Shown: piece by piece, positions 19,323 to 26,949 of the stretch
How positions within the stretch are numbered: position 1 is the first letter of the stretch
Layout of the letters: the number at the start of each line of letters is the position of its first letter
Source: G963701675 sp963701675
Lineage (GTDB): Bacteria > Planctomycetota > Planctomycetia > Gemmatales > Gemmataceae
Assembly (NCBI GenBank): GCA_963701675.1
Contig: OY969623.1
Coordinates: 6,386,001-6,450,000, forward strand
Length of the DNA: 64,000 nucleotides
Reading direction: 5' to 3'
Notes under the pieces: generated by a model
Told to the model about the DNA's origin: nothing
Database searches by the model: none
What the model saw: the letters and a program-made list of their open reading frames with translations, nothing else
Program-made: the position numbers and the translations under genes

Positions 19323-20047
19323 TCAAGTTGCCGTCTCGGCCGGCAAGAATTCGTGACGACGAAGCGAAAACAACTCGGTGGCATTTTGCAGGTCTTCGGG
19401 ACGTCCGAGGTCGAGCCACGTCGCATCGTTGGTGTATGTAGCCACGGTTTTTCCGCTTCGGAGGAGTTTCAAAACCAGGTCGGGAAAATCGAGATACTCG
19501 CCGGGGCGAATGAGCGACAACACTTGCGGGTCATACACGTAGATTCCCATGCTGACGGCGTAGTCTTTCGTCGGCTTTTCGATGTAGTTCGTTACATGGC
19601 CGGCCGCGTTGGTTTCGAGCACCCCGAGATCAATTTTCACCAGCTTGCGATGGGCTGCAATCGTCAACCAGGCGCCAGTCGATGCGTGGTACTCAAAAAG
19701 CGCGCGGTAGTTCAAATTGGTGAGAATGTCGCCATTCATGACGAGGAATGTGGAGTCGAGGTGGGGCACCGAGGCCAGCGAGCCAGCCGTGCCGGTCGGT
19801 TTTTCTTCCTCGACGAAATCAATGCGTATCAGGCGATTGAGTTCGCGGTGTTGGGCAAGAAACGCGCGAAAATAGGTGCTCATGTAGCCGAGCGTGAGCG
19901 TGATATGGTCAATACCCGCATGGGCAAGCTGGCGGACAACGATCTCCAGAATGGGAATGTCGCCGACCGGAAGCAACGGTTTGGGAATGACCGTCGTATA
20001 CGGCGCCAGCCGTGCGCCCGACCGCCGGCAAGAAGGACCGCCCTCAT
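19323..20047 (-). CDS. Sugar-phosphate nucleotidyltransferase, frameshifted near 20018
   Basis: Makes an NDP-sugar from a sugar 1-phosphate and NTP. ATG 20047 overlaps the upstream dehydratase stop as ATGA and gives MRAVLLAGGR, the start of the family signature. The expected continuation (G)ARLAPYTTVIPKPLLPVGD is one frame off, so a base is missing in the CGGG run around 20015-20020 (span 725 nt = 3n+2). The repaired length is about 241 residues. Other motifs: FLVMNGDILTNLNYRALFEY (metal-binding Asp), GVLETNAAGHVTNYIEKPTK, SMGIYVYDPQVLSLI. It resembles HddC/RfbF-type transferases. The nucleotide and sugar are uncertain. Confidence 0.82.
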
Positions 20048-21027
20048 ACCGTGTATACTCCGACTTTGTAAACTTCGGCGTGTCGTCCGATCCAGTCGAC
20101 CGTTCGCGCCAGGCCTTCGTCGAGAGGCGTGGTCGGCTTCCAGCCCGCCCGTGTGGCGGCCGCCGCGGCCGACCCGATGAGCTTGAACACCTCGCTCTTC
20201 TCGGGTCGCTTGCGGTCGTCGGTCTCCACAATCGGCACTTTACGCTTGGTGATTCGGCGAACACGGTCGGCGAGCTCCCCGACCGTCACGCCTACGCCGG
20301 TAGCCAGATTGGTCACCTTGCCGACGCATTCTGCGGAGTCGCCAAGGGCGATGAAACCGGACGCGGTATCCCCCACGTAGACCAGGTCACGTACGGGAGT
20401 CGTGCTCCCCAGTCGAATCTCACTCGCCCAAAGCGACTGTGTGATGATCGTCGGAATGACGGCCCGAGTGCTCTGGCGGGGACCATACGTGTTGAACGGT
20501 CGAACGATGGTCACTGGTATGTCAAACGAGCGGTAGTAGCTCTCCGCGAGATGGTCCGCTGCGATCTTGGTAGCCGAATACGGAGATTGCGCTTGCAACG
20601 GGTGTTTTTCGTCAATCGGAGTGTAGATTGCCGTTCCATACACTTCGCTGGTCGAAGTGACCACCGTGCGCACTATCTCAAGATCGCGTGCCGCATTGAG
20701 GATATTGAGCGTACCTTGAATGTTGACTTCGACATACGAATCCGGCGCCACGTACGAGTACGGGATGCCGATGAGGGCGGCGAGATGGTAAATCCGGTCG
20801 CATCCCTGAACGGCTTTATGAACGGCTCGGGCATCACGAATGTCACCGAAGAAAACTTCCAGCCGACCACCGAACTCGTGCGGCACGTCGGCCAGCCAGC
20901 CGATGCCGGCGTTGGAGTTGTAGCGGGCGAAGGCCCGGACTCGTTTTCCGCGGCGAAGAAGTTCCTCGACGAGGTGGCTGCCGATGAAGCCGGCCGCTCC
21001 CGTCACCAAAACGGGCTTGTCAATCAC
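20044..21027 (-). CDS. NAD-dependent sugar-nucleotide 4,6-dehydratase, LegB-like
   Basis: 327-residue extended SDR. NAD-binding LVTGAAGFIGSHLVEELLRR, then AFARYNSNAGIGWL (the YNS-x-GWL segment typical of LegB-type UDP-GlcNAc 4,6-dehydratases), TSTSEVYGTA, and an intact catalytic YSATK. Substrate region RPFNTYGPRQSTRAVIPTII. It would make a 4-keto-6-deoxy sugar nucleotide, the entry to rare deoxy or amino sugars. GTG start at 21027; its stop overlaps the nucleotidyltransferase start. No aminotransferase or LegI-type synthase is visible in the window, so a legionaminic-acid pathway is not supported. Confidence 0.86.
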   Translation of the reverse strand: MIDKPVLVTGAAGFIGSHLVEELLRRGKRVRAFARYNSNAGIGWLADVPHEFGGRLEVFFGDIRDARAVHKAVQGCDRIYHLAALIGIPYSYVAPDSYVEVNIQGTLNILNAARDLEIVRTVVTSTSEVYGTAIYTPIDEKHPLQAQSPYSATKIAADHLAESYYRSFDIPVTIVRPFNTYGPRQSTRAVIPTIITQSLWASEIRLGSTTPVRDLVYVGDTASGFIALGDSAECVGKVTNLATGVGVTVGELADRVRRITKRKVPIVETDDRKRPEKSEVFKLIGSAAAAATRAGWKPTTPLDEGLARTVDWIGRHAEVYKVGVYTV

Positions 21028-21049
21028 CCTGCACTCCGTGGAACTGGAC

Positions 21050-21775
21050 TCATGATTGCTTCACCGCTCGGGCACATACCTCTACCGCAAATCGAGGGTC
21101 GTGCGAGTTTAGCTCTCGATGCGTGAACTCGCCGGCCGTTAGGCCGCGAAGCTGCCCCGCGGATGTCAATGAGTTGCCGTATGCCCGGATTTGTACGTCC
21201 TCGGGGACAAACGCCGTGCTCAATAACCGATGCAGCCCTTCCGGGGTAAAACGCCAGAATTCGTGCCAGCCAGGGTCACACATGCTCACCTGCGGTACCG
21301 CCACTAACAACACTCCGCCCGGCTTGAGAATGCGATACAGGTCAGCCACTGCCTTGCGAACCTCAAAGATGAGGTGCAGTGTATGCGTGCAAATGATGCA
21401 ATCGAAGCGCTCGTTCGGAATGTCGTTCGGCTTGGTAAGGTCCCCGACAATCGTCGCACGTGGATTGGAATCATCAATATGCAGTATGTCAACCTGGGTA
21501 ATGGCCGACTTGCCGTAGGCCATGGCGTAGGAATCATCGTAGAACTCGAGACAATGCCCACGAACATCCGCCGCAAACTCTTGAAGAAAATCGCACAAGT
21601 AAGACGTGAAGATGGCTTCACCGCGATCGCCGCCCCATGCATAGCTCAATGGTTCGACGCCGACCGTAAGCCGTGCCCGCGCCCGCATCGAGGTCAAAAG
21701 CCAAAGCAACCGTCTTCCTAAACGCCGAACCGGTCGAGGGATAATGCCTTGTAGGGCGTTTCGAACTCGTCCCAC
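21050..21775 (-). CDS. Class I SAM-dependent methyltransferase (Methyltransf_11 type)
   Basis: 241 residues. FAADVRGHCLEFYDDSYAMA stands at motif I; the acid of strand 2 is in VDILHIDDSNPRATIVGDLT; FDCIICTHTLHLIFEVRKAV is motif IV; ILKPGGVLLVAVPQVSMCDP follows, then the WHEFWRFTPEGLHRLL segment typical of surface-glycan methyltransferases. Lies 22-23 bp from both neighbours (Wzt-FkbM and the dehydratase). It probably methylates glycan; substrate unknown. Confidence 0.8.
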   Translation of the reverse strand: MGRVRNALQGIIPRPVRRLGRRLLWLLTSMRARARLTVGVEPLSYAWGGDRGEAIFTSYLCDFLQEFAADVRGHCLEFYDDSYAMAYGKSAITQVDILHIDDSNPRATIVGDLTKPNDIPNERFDCIICTHTLHLIFEVRKAVADLYRILKPGGVLLVAVPQVSMCDPGWHEFWRFTPEGLHRLLSTAFVPEDVQIRAYGNSLTSAGQLRGLTAGEFTHRELNSHDPRFAVEVCARAVKQS

Positions 21776-21798
21776 GGGTCACAGTCGCCTCTGGACGA

Positions 21799-24243
21799 CT
21801 ACGGTGCCATGCCGTTGTTGGGCGCCGCCGGCGATGCCGTGTTGCCGATCCGGCGCGCGTAGATGAGACACGACCAGCGTGTTCCAGATTTCATTCGAAA
21901 CGGCGGCTTGGATGCAGAGCACGTCTGGGCATCAAAATCATGAATCATGTAGCGGAAGCCGTGCTTCGCCAATAGTTCAAGGACCTTACCGAGGTCTTGT
22001 TCCTGCTCCGGATTCGATTGATGCACGACCACCATTTCGCGAACGGATGCGAGCTTACCCGAGTTTACGAGCTCTTCGAGAATCGCCAATTCGTGTCCGC
22101 TCAGACTCAGCTTCAGGAAATCGACAGGTCTTGTGATGAAGGCAGAGAGCGGCCTCATTTGAACCAGAATCTCGCCCTTTTCACTTGGCCAGAGGTTTCC
22201 CGTGATCGGATCGGCCGTGAAAGTGAGGGTACCGGATTCCGCCCCGAGCCCTGCATTCACCAAAGTCACGTCCGCAAGGCCGTTCCGGGTCATGTTTTCC
22301 TGCAGCAATCGGAAAAGCGAGGGGTCCGGCTCAAATGCAATGACGCGAGCGCGCGGATGCGCGTGTTTGAAATAAAGTGCGGACATGCCGAAGTGACTGC
22401 CCGCATCGACGATGAACGGGTCGCGACTTTCGGTCTCGAAATCGAAAATACGCTGACCGAATACATCCTTGCACTGCGTGTAGAATTCCTGCCCGGATGA
22501 GATGCGGACTCCATAGTGGAGAAAGCTCACCACCGAGTTGGGCTCCTGAAGAGCCATGTCGCGCCGCACGCCGGCAGGTAGCGGAGTTTCTGTAGCCTCG
22601 GAAGACACCAGTGCGGTCTTCTCCGAGTGGTTTGATGAGTTCGTCGTTTGTTGCGAGGTCACGGTGATGTTCACGGGTAACTCAGAATCCTTGGGAAAGT
22701 CAAATGACACCTGAACCGGTTTGTCGCCATTGATCGCCAAGATCAACGGCTCGTCCACGACATCGTCCGGGCGGTACACGCTATTGGTCGGTACAAGCGA
22801 ACTCTCGGTCGAAATGCGGGACTTCGACCGACCGTTGCCGCTTGGGCTTCGCGAACTGCGTGAGCTCCATTCGAACGGAAGCCGGATGAAATCGCTCGAT
22901 GATGCGTTATCATTCGCGGGGCTTGCTGTCCGTGCCGACCCGTTTCGTGGGGCTACGGAGAAGCTACCCGCGTGCGTCGTGTGATCATCTTTACGATGCG
23001 CCTCCGGGTCAACCATCGCGACGCGGACTGTGTAATTCCCGGGTTTGAGCGGAATCGCCGGGAACACGCAAACCGCCGTGCCGGACAGGTAGGACCGCTC
23101 GCCGAACCGCGTGTTGGCACAAGTGAGCATCTGCTCCAGCGCATTCCACACAGAGATTCGAAAATGAACGTGATCCGCGAGGGCGGCGGGCTCATATTGC
23201 ACCGTTACGTGCAGGTCGTCGCCTTCCACGATTCGGGAGGACCCTATCGGGTTCGCGGCGGATACTCCGGTGATTACATCACGGCGCGAGTATGAAACGG
23301 ACGGCCGTGACAAAGACTCGATTTTCGGACCACTCACTTCGACGGCCGGCGTGGTGGCGCTCTCCTTCAACATCGTTCCGCCGCCGTCGCCGGCGTGTGA
23401 TGCGCGTCCATTGGTGTCCTTGCTCTTTTTCGCCGCGCGCAACTCTTGCACCGTATCCTCGTGATACTTCAGGATCGCGGCGTCGATTTCACCGTCGCAA
23501 ACGAGACGGCCGTGGCGAATGTAGAGACATCGACTCGCCAGCGAAGACAAATCGGTCAACGAATGCGAGATGATGAGCGTCGTGATTCCCAGCTGTGTCA
23601 GATATTGAATGCGCGCCTGCGACTTCTTCTGGAATTCGGCGTCACCTACGGACATGACTTCGTCGAGGAGCAGAATGTCCGGTTCCATATGGGCGGCCAC
23701 GGCAAAGGCAAGTCGCAAGTGCATGCCGCTGCTGTAGCGCTTCACTGGCATGTCGATAAACTGGTCGATCTCCGCAAATGCCACGATTTCATCGTATTTC
23801 CGCGCAATCTCACGCCGAGGCATCCCCAGAATGGCGCCGTTGAGAAACACGTTTTCGCGGCCCGTCAACTCGGGATGGAAGCCGGTCCCGACCTCCAGCA
23901 AGCTTCCGAGCCGCCCGCGGATTTCGACATAGCCGCTCGTGGGCCTGGTAATTCGGCTGAGAATCTTGAAGAGCGTGGATTTTCCCGCGCCATTGGGACC
24001 AATAACCGCGCACACCTCACCGGGTCGAACATCGAACGAAACATCCTTCAATGCCCAATGGAGGTCGTGCGGTTCCTTCTCGTCGACGCCGTTCGTGTCC
24101 TGCCCGAAGCGCTGCCCGACCTTTCGGAACGGCGTGCCGAGCATTGCCGTGATCGTCTCGCCAAGCGTTCGGCCGCCGCGCTTGTCTTTCTCGTGAAGGC
24201 GGTAGGACTTCGACAGTTTGTTAACGTGGATCGCGGGTCGCAT
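21799..24243 (-). CDS. wzt: Composite O-antigen ABC transporter ATPase (Wzt) with carbohydrate-binding domain and C-terminal FkbM methyltransferase
   Basis: 814 residues; usual Wzt proteins are about 250-430. Residues 1 to about 260 are the ATPase: Walker A GPNGAGKST (82-90), LGSLLEVGTGFHPELTGREN (the Wzt/TagH hallmark), signature RYSSGMHLRL (about 169-178), Walker B ILLLDEVMSVGD, H-loop ISHS. Residues about 310-450 look like the Wzt C-terminal beta-sandwich that recognises the glycan end (VEGDDLHVTVQYE, PGNYTVRVAMVDPEA). After a low-complexity Ser/Asn/Arg-rich linker, residues about 555-800 are an FkbM-type methyltransferase: FIVDAGSHFGMSALYFKHAH, VIAFEPDPSLFRLLQENM, DFLKLSLSGHELAILEEL. It energises export of a cytoplasmically completed glycan and may itself methylate it. 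The permease gene lies 27 bp upstream. Confidence 0.9.
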   Translation of the reverse strand: MRPAIHVNKLSKSYRLHEKDKRGGRTLGETITAMLGTPFRKVGQRFGQDTNGVDEKEPHDLHWALKDVSFDVRPGEVCAVIGPNGAGKSTLFKILSRITRPTSGYVEIRGRLGSLLEVGTGFHPELTGRENVFLNGAILGMPRREIARKYDEIVAFAEIDQFIDMPVKRYSSGMHLRLAFAVAAHMEPDILLLDEVMSVGDAEFQKKSQARIQYLTQLGITTLIISHSLTDLSSLASRCLYIRHGRLVCDGEIDAAILKYHEDTVQELRAAKKSKDTNGRASHAGDGGGTMLKESATTPAVEVSGPKIESLSRPSVSYSRRDVITGVSAANPIGSSRIVEGDDLHVTVQYEPAALADHVHFRISVWNALEQMLTCANTRFGERSYLSGTAVCVFPAIPLKPGNYTVRVAMVDPEAHRKDDHTTHAGSFSVAPRNGSARTASPANDNASSSDFIRLPFEWSSRSSRSPSGNGRSKSRISTESSLVPTNSVYRPDDVVDEPLILAINGDKPVQVSFDFPKDSELPVNITVTSQQTTNSSNHSEKTALVSSEATETPLPAGVRRDMALQEPNSVVSFLHYGVRISSGQEFYTQCKDVFGQRIFDFETESRDPFIVDAGSHFGMSALYFKHAHPRARVIAFEPDPSLFRLLQENMTRNGLADVTLVNAGLGAESGTLTFTADPITGNLWPSEKGEILVQMRPLSAFITRPVDFLKLSLSGHELAILEELVNSGKLASVREMVVVHQSNPEQEQDLGKVLELLAKHGFRYMIHDFDAQTCSASKPPFRMKSGTRWSCLIYARRIGNTASPAAPNNGMAP

Positions 24244-24270
24244 GTGAAAAGGAGAATTAGCCGCCGGGCG

Positions 24271-25308
24271 TCAGATGATGTCGGCGAAGCGGTCCTCGAC
24301 GCGATGAAAATAGAGCGAACCGACAATGAAGATCACGGTAAAGAACGCCATAGATAAGCTCAATGCCAGCCAGGGCACCGGGCCCCCCAAAACGGTTGCG
24401 CGAAACGCCATGATCATACTGTAGAGCGGATTGGCATAAAGAAGGAACTCATGGCGGTTCCGCGCCCGCGTCTGTTCCTGATGGACGTTCTCCAGCCAGA
24501 GTTTTCCTGAAGTAGGACCGTTTGCCGTCTGCACCGTAAACGGATGGGCTTCGCCCGTCTGCACGACCGGCCCCGGAGGTTCCAAGAATATGACCGGTGT
24601 CGTGAAGAACCACATTTGCAGAGCGAACGGAATAACGAGACGGAAGTCGCGATAGGTGACGTTGAGTGCAGCGAGCAGAATTCCCATGGAGAGTGCGGCG
24701 TAGGCGAACATCGCCAGAGCCAGCGGCACCAGAAGGAGCGACCAACCGAAGGAAACGTTTTCAGCGCCTCGATAGACATACCACACCAACAATCCAAGAA
24801 AGACGACGAAGGCAATTAGGAAATCCACCACACTGACGCCGGCGGACGCGACGGTGGACACCATTCGCGGAAAATAGATCTTGGTTATCAAATGCTCCGA
24901 CTGGACAATGCTGTTGCCGGTTGCGACGGTGGCGGCCGAAAAGAAAAACCAAGCGACGATTCCGGAATACACGAACAGTGCATAGGGAACGGTGCTGGAG
25001 CCGCCGATCTTGATCGAACTGAAGTAGGCGGTGAACACAATCATCATCATGAAGGGCTGCAACACGGCCCAGCCGACGCCGAGGAAGGTGTGCTTGTAGC
25101 GGACTTTGATATCGCGCCAGATGAAGTTGAATATGAGCCCGCGATAGTCCCAAAGCTCACGAAAATCGACAAACTTCCAGCCCACGGCGGGGCTGATTAC
25201 CGTGATGATTTCGTGCGGCGACGTCCGCACCGGCGCGACATACGGCTCGATGCGGTTTGTCGGTGTGCTTTCGATTTCGGTGTTCATCGTCTTACTGTCA
25301 GTCGCCAT
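24271..25308 (-). CDS. wzm: O-antigen/polysaccharide ABC transporter permease (Wzm)
   Basis: 345 residues from ATG 25308. An ABC2-type inner-membrane permease with six predicted helices. Family features are LIFNFIWRDIKVRYKHTFLG (amphipathic coupling region), GVGWAVLQPFMMMIVFTAYF (TM1), VPYALFVYSGIVAWFFFSAA and, near the end, LLYANPLYSMIMAFRATVLG. Between TM5 and TM6 there is an insert of about 45 residues (GPVVQTGEAHPFTVQTANGP onward), longer than in most Wzm proteins and probably periplasmic. It pairs with the Wzt-type ATPase immediately downstream. The start follows the ligase stop by 4 bp. Confidence 0.91.
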   Translation of the reverse strand: MATDSKTMNTEIESTPTNRIEPYVAPVRTSPHEIITVISPAVGWKFVDFRELWDYRGLIFNFIWRDIKVRYKHTFLGVGWAVLQPFMMMIVFTAYFSSIKIGGSSTVPYALFVYSGIVAWFFFSAATVATGNSIVQSEHLITKIYFPRMVSTVASAGVSVVDFLIAFVVFLGLLVWYVYRGAENVSFGWSLLLVPLALAMFAYAALSMGILLAALNVTYRDFRLVIPFALQMWFFTTPVIFLEPPGPVVQTGEAHPFTVQTANGPTSGKLWLENVHQEQTRARNRHEFLLYANPLYSMIMAFRATVLGGPVPWLALSLSMAFFTVIFIVGSLYFHRVEDRFADII

Positions 25309-25312
25309 CGAA

Positions 25313-26755
25313 CTAGCCCCAACGTACATTCGATTTCACGAATGCATAGAGCGCCAGCAGGCATATGATACTGACCCATGACATTCGCTTCACCAGTCGA
25401 CTGTCAAGCGGCACCGGCGCCAACGGTGGGTAGGTCACCGCGAGTCGAAGATACGCCGCCGCAAGCGCCAACGGAATATACGTCGGCACCACGATGGCTC
25501 GCGACAGCGACAATAGCCCGGCCGCATACCCTGCAACCAGCGTGAAGACATAGGGCCTCAGCCGCCTTAACTCGGGATCGAGGACGTACACATTCGGCGA
25601 GCCAAGCCGCTGGAGCGCCATAAGGGCATAGTAAAACATCCCAACAAATATTGTTCCACCAAAGAAGCCTAGCTCGGCATAGTTCTGCACGAAAGATGAA
25701 TGGGCGACTTTGTGGTCGTCGGACTCTTCGGCGAACTCACCCTCGCCGATTCCGAAGAGCGGCGACTGCTGGAAGAAACCGAGTGCCTCGGACCAAAGTT
25801 TGAGCCGGTCCTGGCCGGTCCCTGAGCCACTCGACAATTCCGTCGAACGTCCGGCAAACAATACAAACATGACGGGCAGGACAAACAGCGAGAGAATGGA
25901 TGACCGCCAGAATCCGAAGCGCGTGTAGAACAGTGCGAGGAGTGCGCCGAGCATCGCCAGGAAGCCGCCGCGTGATCGCGTCAGGAACAGGGCATATCCG
26001 AACCCAATCAGGCCCGGCAGCCACATCAGGATACCGGCGACGCCGGTGCGGGGGTCGCCCATTGCGTAGAGGCAAATCACCATTCCCGTAACTAGAACCA
26101 AACAGAAATCGTTTGGGTCGTTGAACATGCCCGTGCTTTGTAGCCGGTGAGTCAAACCGACGATGTCCTCATTGGCGTCGCGATCCACTTGATGGTGTTT
26201 CACTTCGATATTCGGCAGCGTGACGACTTCGTAGAACTGCAACAACGTCACGGTCGTCAGGGCAACGATGAAGATCCCCAGCATCCCCATGAAATGTCGC
26301 AACCGGGCCGGCGAGTCCATGAGACCGACCAGCAACAAATAGTAAATCACAACTTTGAAAAACTTGTACGCCGACATCCGGGCGCCCCACACGAAGAAAA
26401 AGTGCAGCGGCGAGAAGAGGTGGGAAAGTGCCACCGCCAGCATGAAGCCGAGCATGCACACGGTAAGAGGCGACTGGCGCAGTGACCGCCACGTCAGTTG
26501 TTGCAGCACCGCAGGTAAAGAGAACGCGAAGCAAGCAATAATCAGTAGCTCATACGACGGAAGCGCAGCGAGTTCCGGGACGAGTTCGTCCGGGCGGATG
26601 AACAGCGTGACATTAAGGAGAATAAACAGGAAGTAGCCGAAAGGGTGGCTGTTCGGTCTCGGCAAGGGCAGGGCGCCCTGCCATCCGGGAAGTGATCGAC
26701 CGCGGGGAAAATACCACGGACGAGGAGCGAGCTGCGCTGGCGCGGATTGAATCAT
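25313..26755 (-). CDS. O-antigen ligase/polymerase-like membrane protein (Wzy_C family)
   Basis: 480 residues from ATG 26755; a GTG at 26782 is an alternative start. About 11-12 hydrophobic segments with the family's periplasmic loop and motifs: FLTRSRGGFLAMLGALLALF, GQDRLKLWSEALGFFQQSPL, FGIGEGEF, and HSSFVQNYAELGFFGGTIFV (the H..NxxxELG signature of WaaL/Wzy-type proteins). It joins glycan to an acceptor or polymerises it in the periplasm. In an ABC-transporter locus a ligase role is the more likely. Transcribed directly before Wzm. Confidence 0.86.
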   Translation of the reverse strand: MIQSAPAQLAPRPWYFPRGRSLPGWQGALPLPRPNSHPFGYFLFILLNVTLFIRPDELVPELAALPSYELLIIACFAFSLPAVLQQLTWRSLRQSPLTVCMLGFMLAVALSHLFSPLHFFFVWGARMSAYKFFKVVIYYLLLVGLMDSPARLRHFMGMLGIFIVALTTVTLLQFYEVVTLPNIEVKHHQVDRDANEDIVGLTHRLQSTGMFNDPNDFCLVLVTGMVICLYAMGDPRTGVAGILMWLPGLIGFGYALFLTRSRGGFLAMLGALLALFYTRFGFWRSSILSLFVLPVMFVLFAGRSTELSSGSGTGQDRLKLWSEALGFFQQSPLFGIGEGEFAEESDDHKVAHSSFVQNYAELGFFGGTIFVGMFYYALMALQRLGSPNVYVLDPELRRLRPYVFTLVAGYAAGLLSLSRAIVVPTYIPLALAAAYLRLAVTYPPLAPVPLDSRLVKRMSWVSIICLLALYAFVKSNVRWG

Positions 26756-26949
26756 GCTGCCGAATTCGAACGCCGTCCGCACTCACATCCTAACGAGCAA
26801 GCGACGGGTAGGGATATGCTTAAGCGATTCCTCTCATGGTTGGGCGAACATTTCCAACGCGGCCAATTCAAAAAGGCCAACCAGCAGAACCAGCCGCGAA
26901 CTCCGCCGCAGCACGGGCTGATTGGCCTCGATATCCTTCGAACGACACG

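Noticed and set aside
20044..21027. Legionaminic-acid pathway
   Set aside because: Only a LegB-like dehydratase is present; no aminotransferase, acetyltransferase or sialic-acid-type synthase is visible.
19894..21126. 410-codon plus-strand open frame
   Set aside because: Antisense to the dehydratase and nucleotidyltransferase genes; no family motif. High G+C favours long antisense frames.
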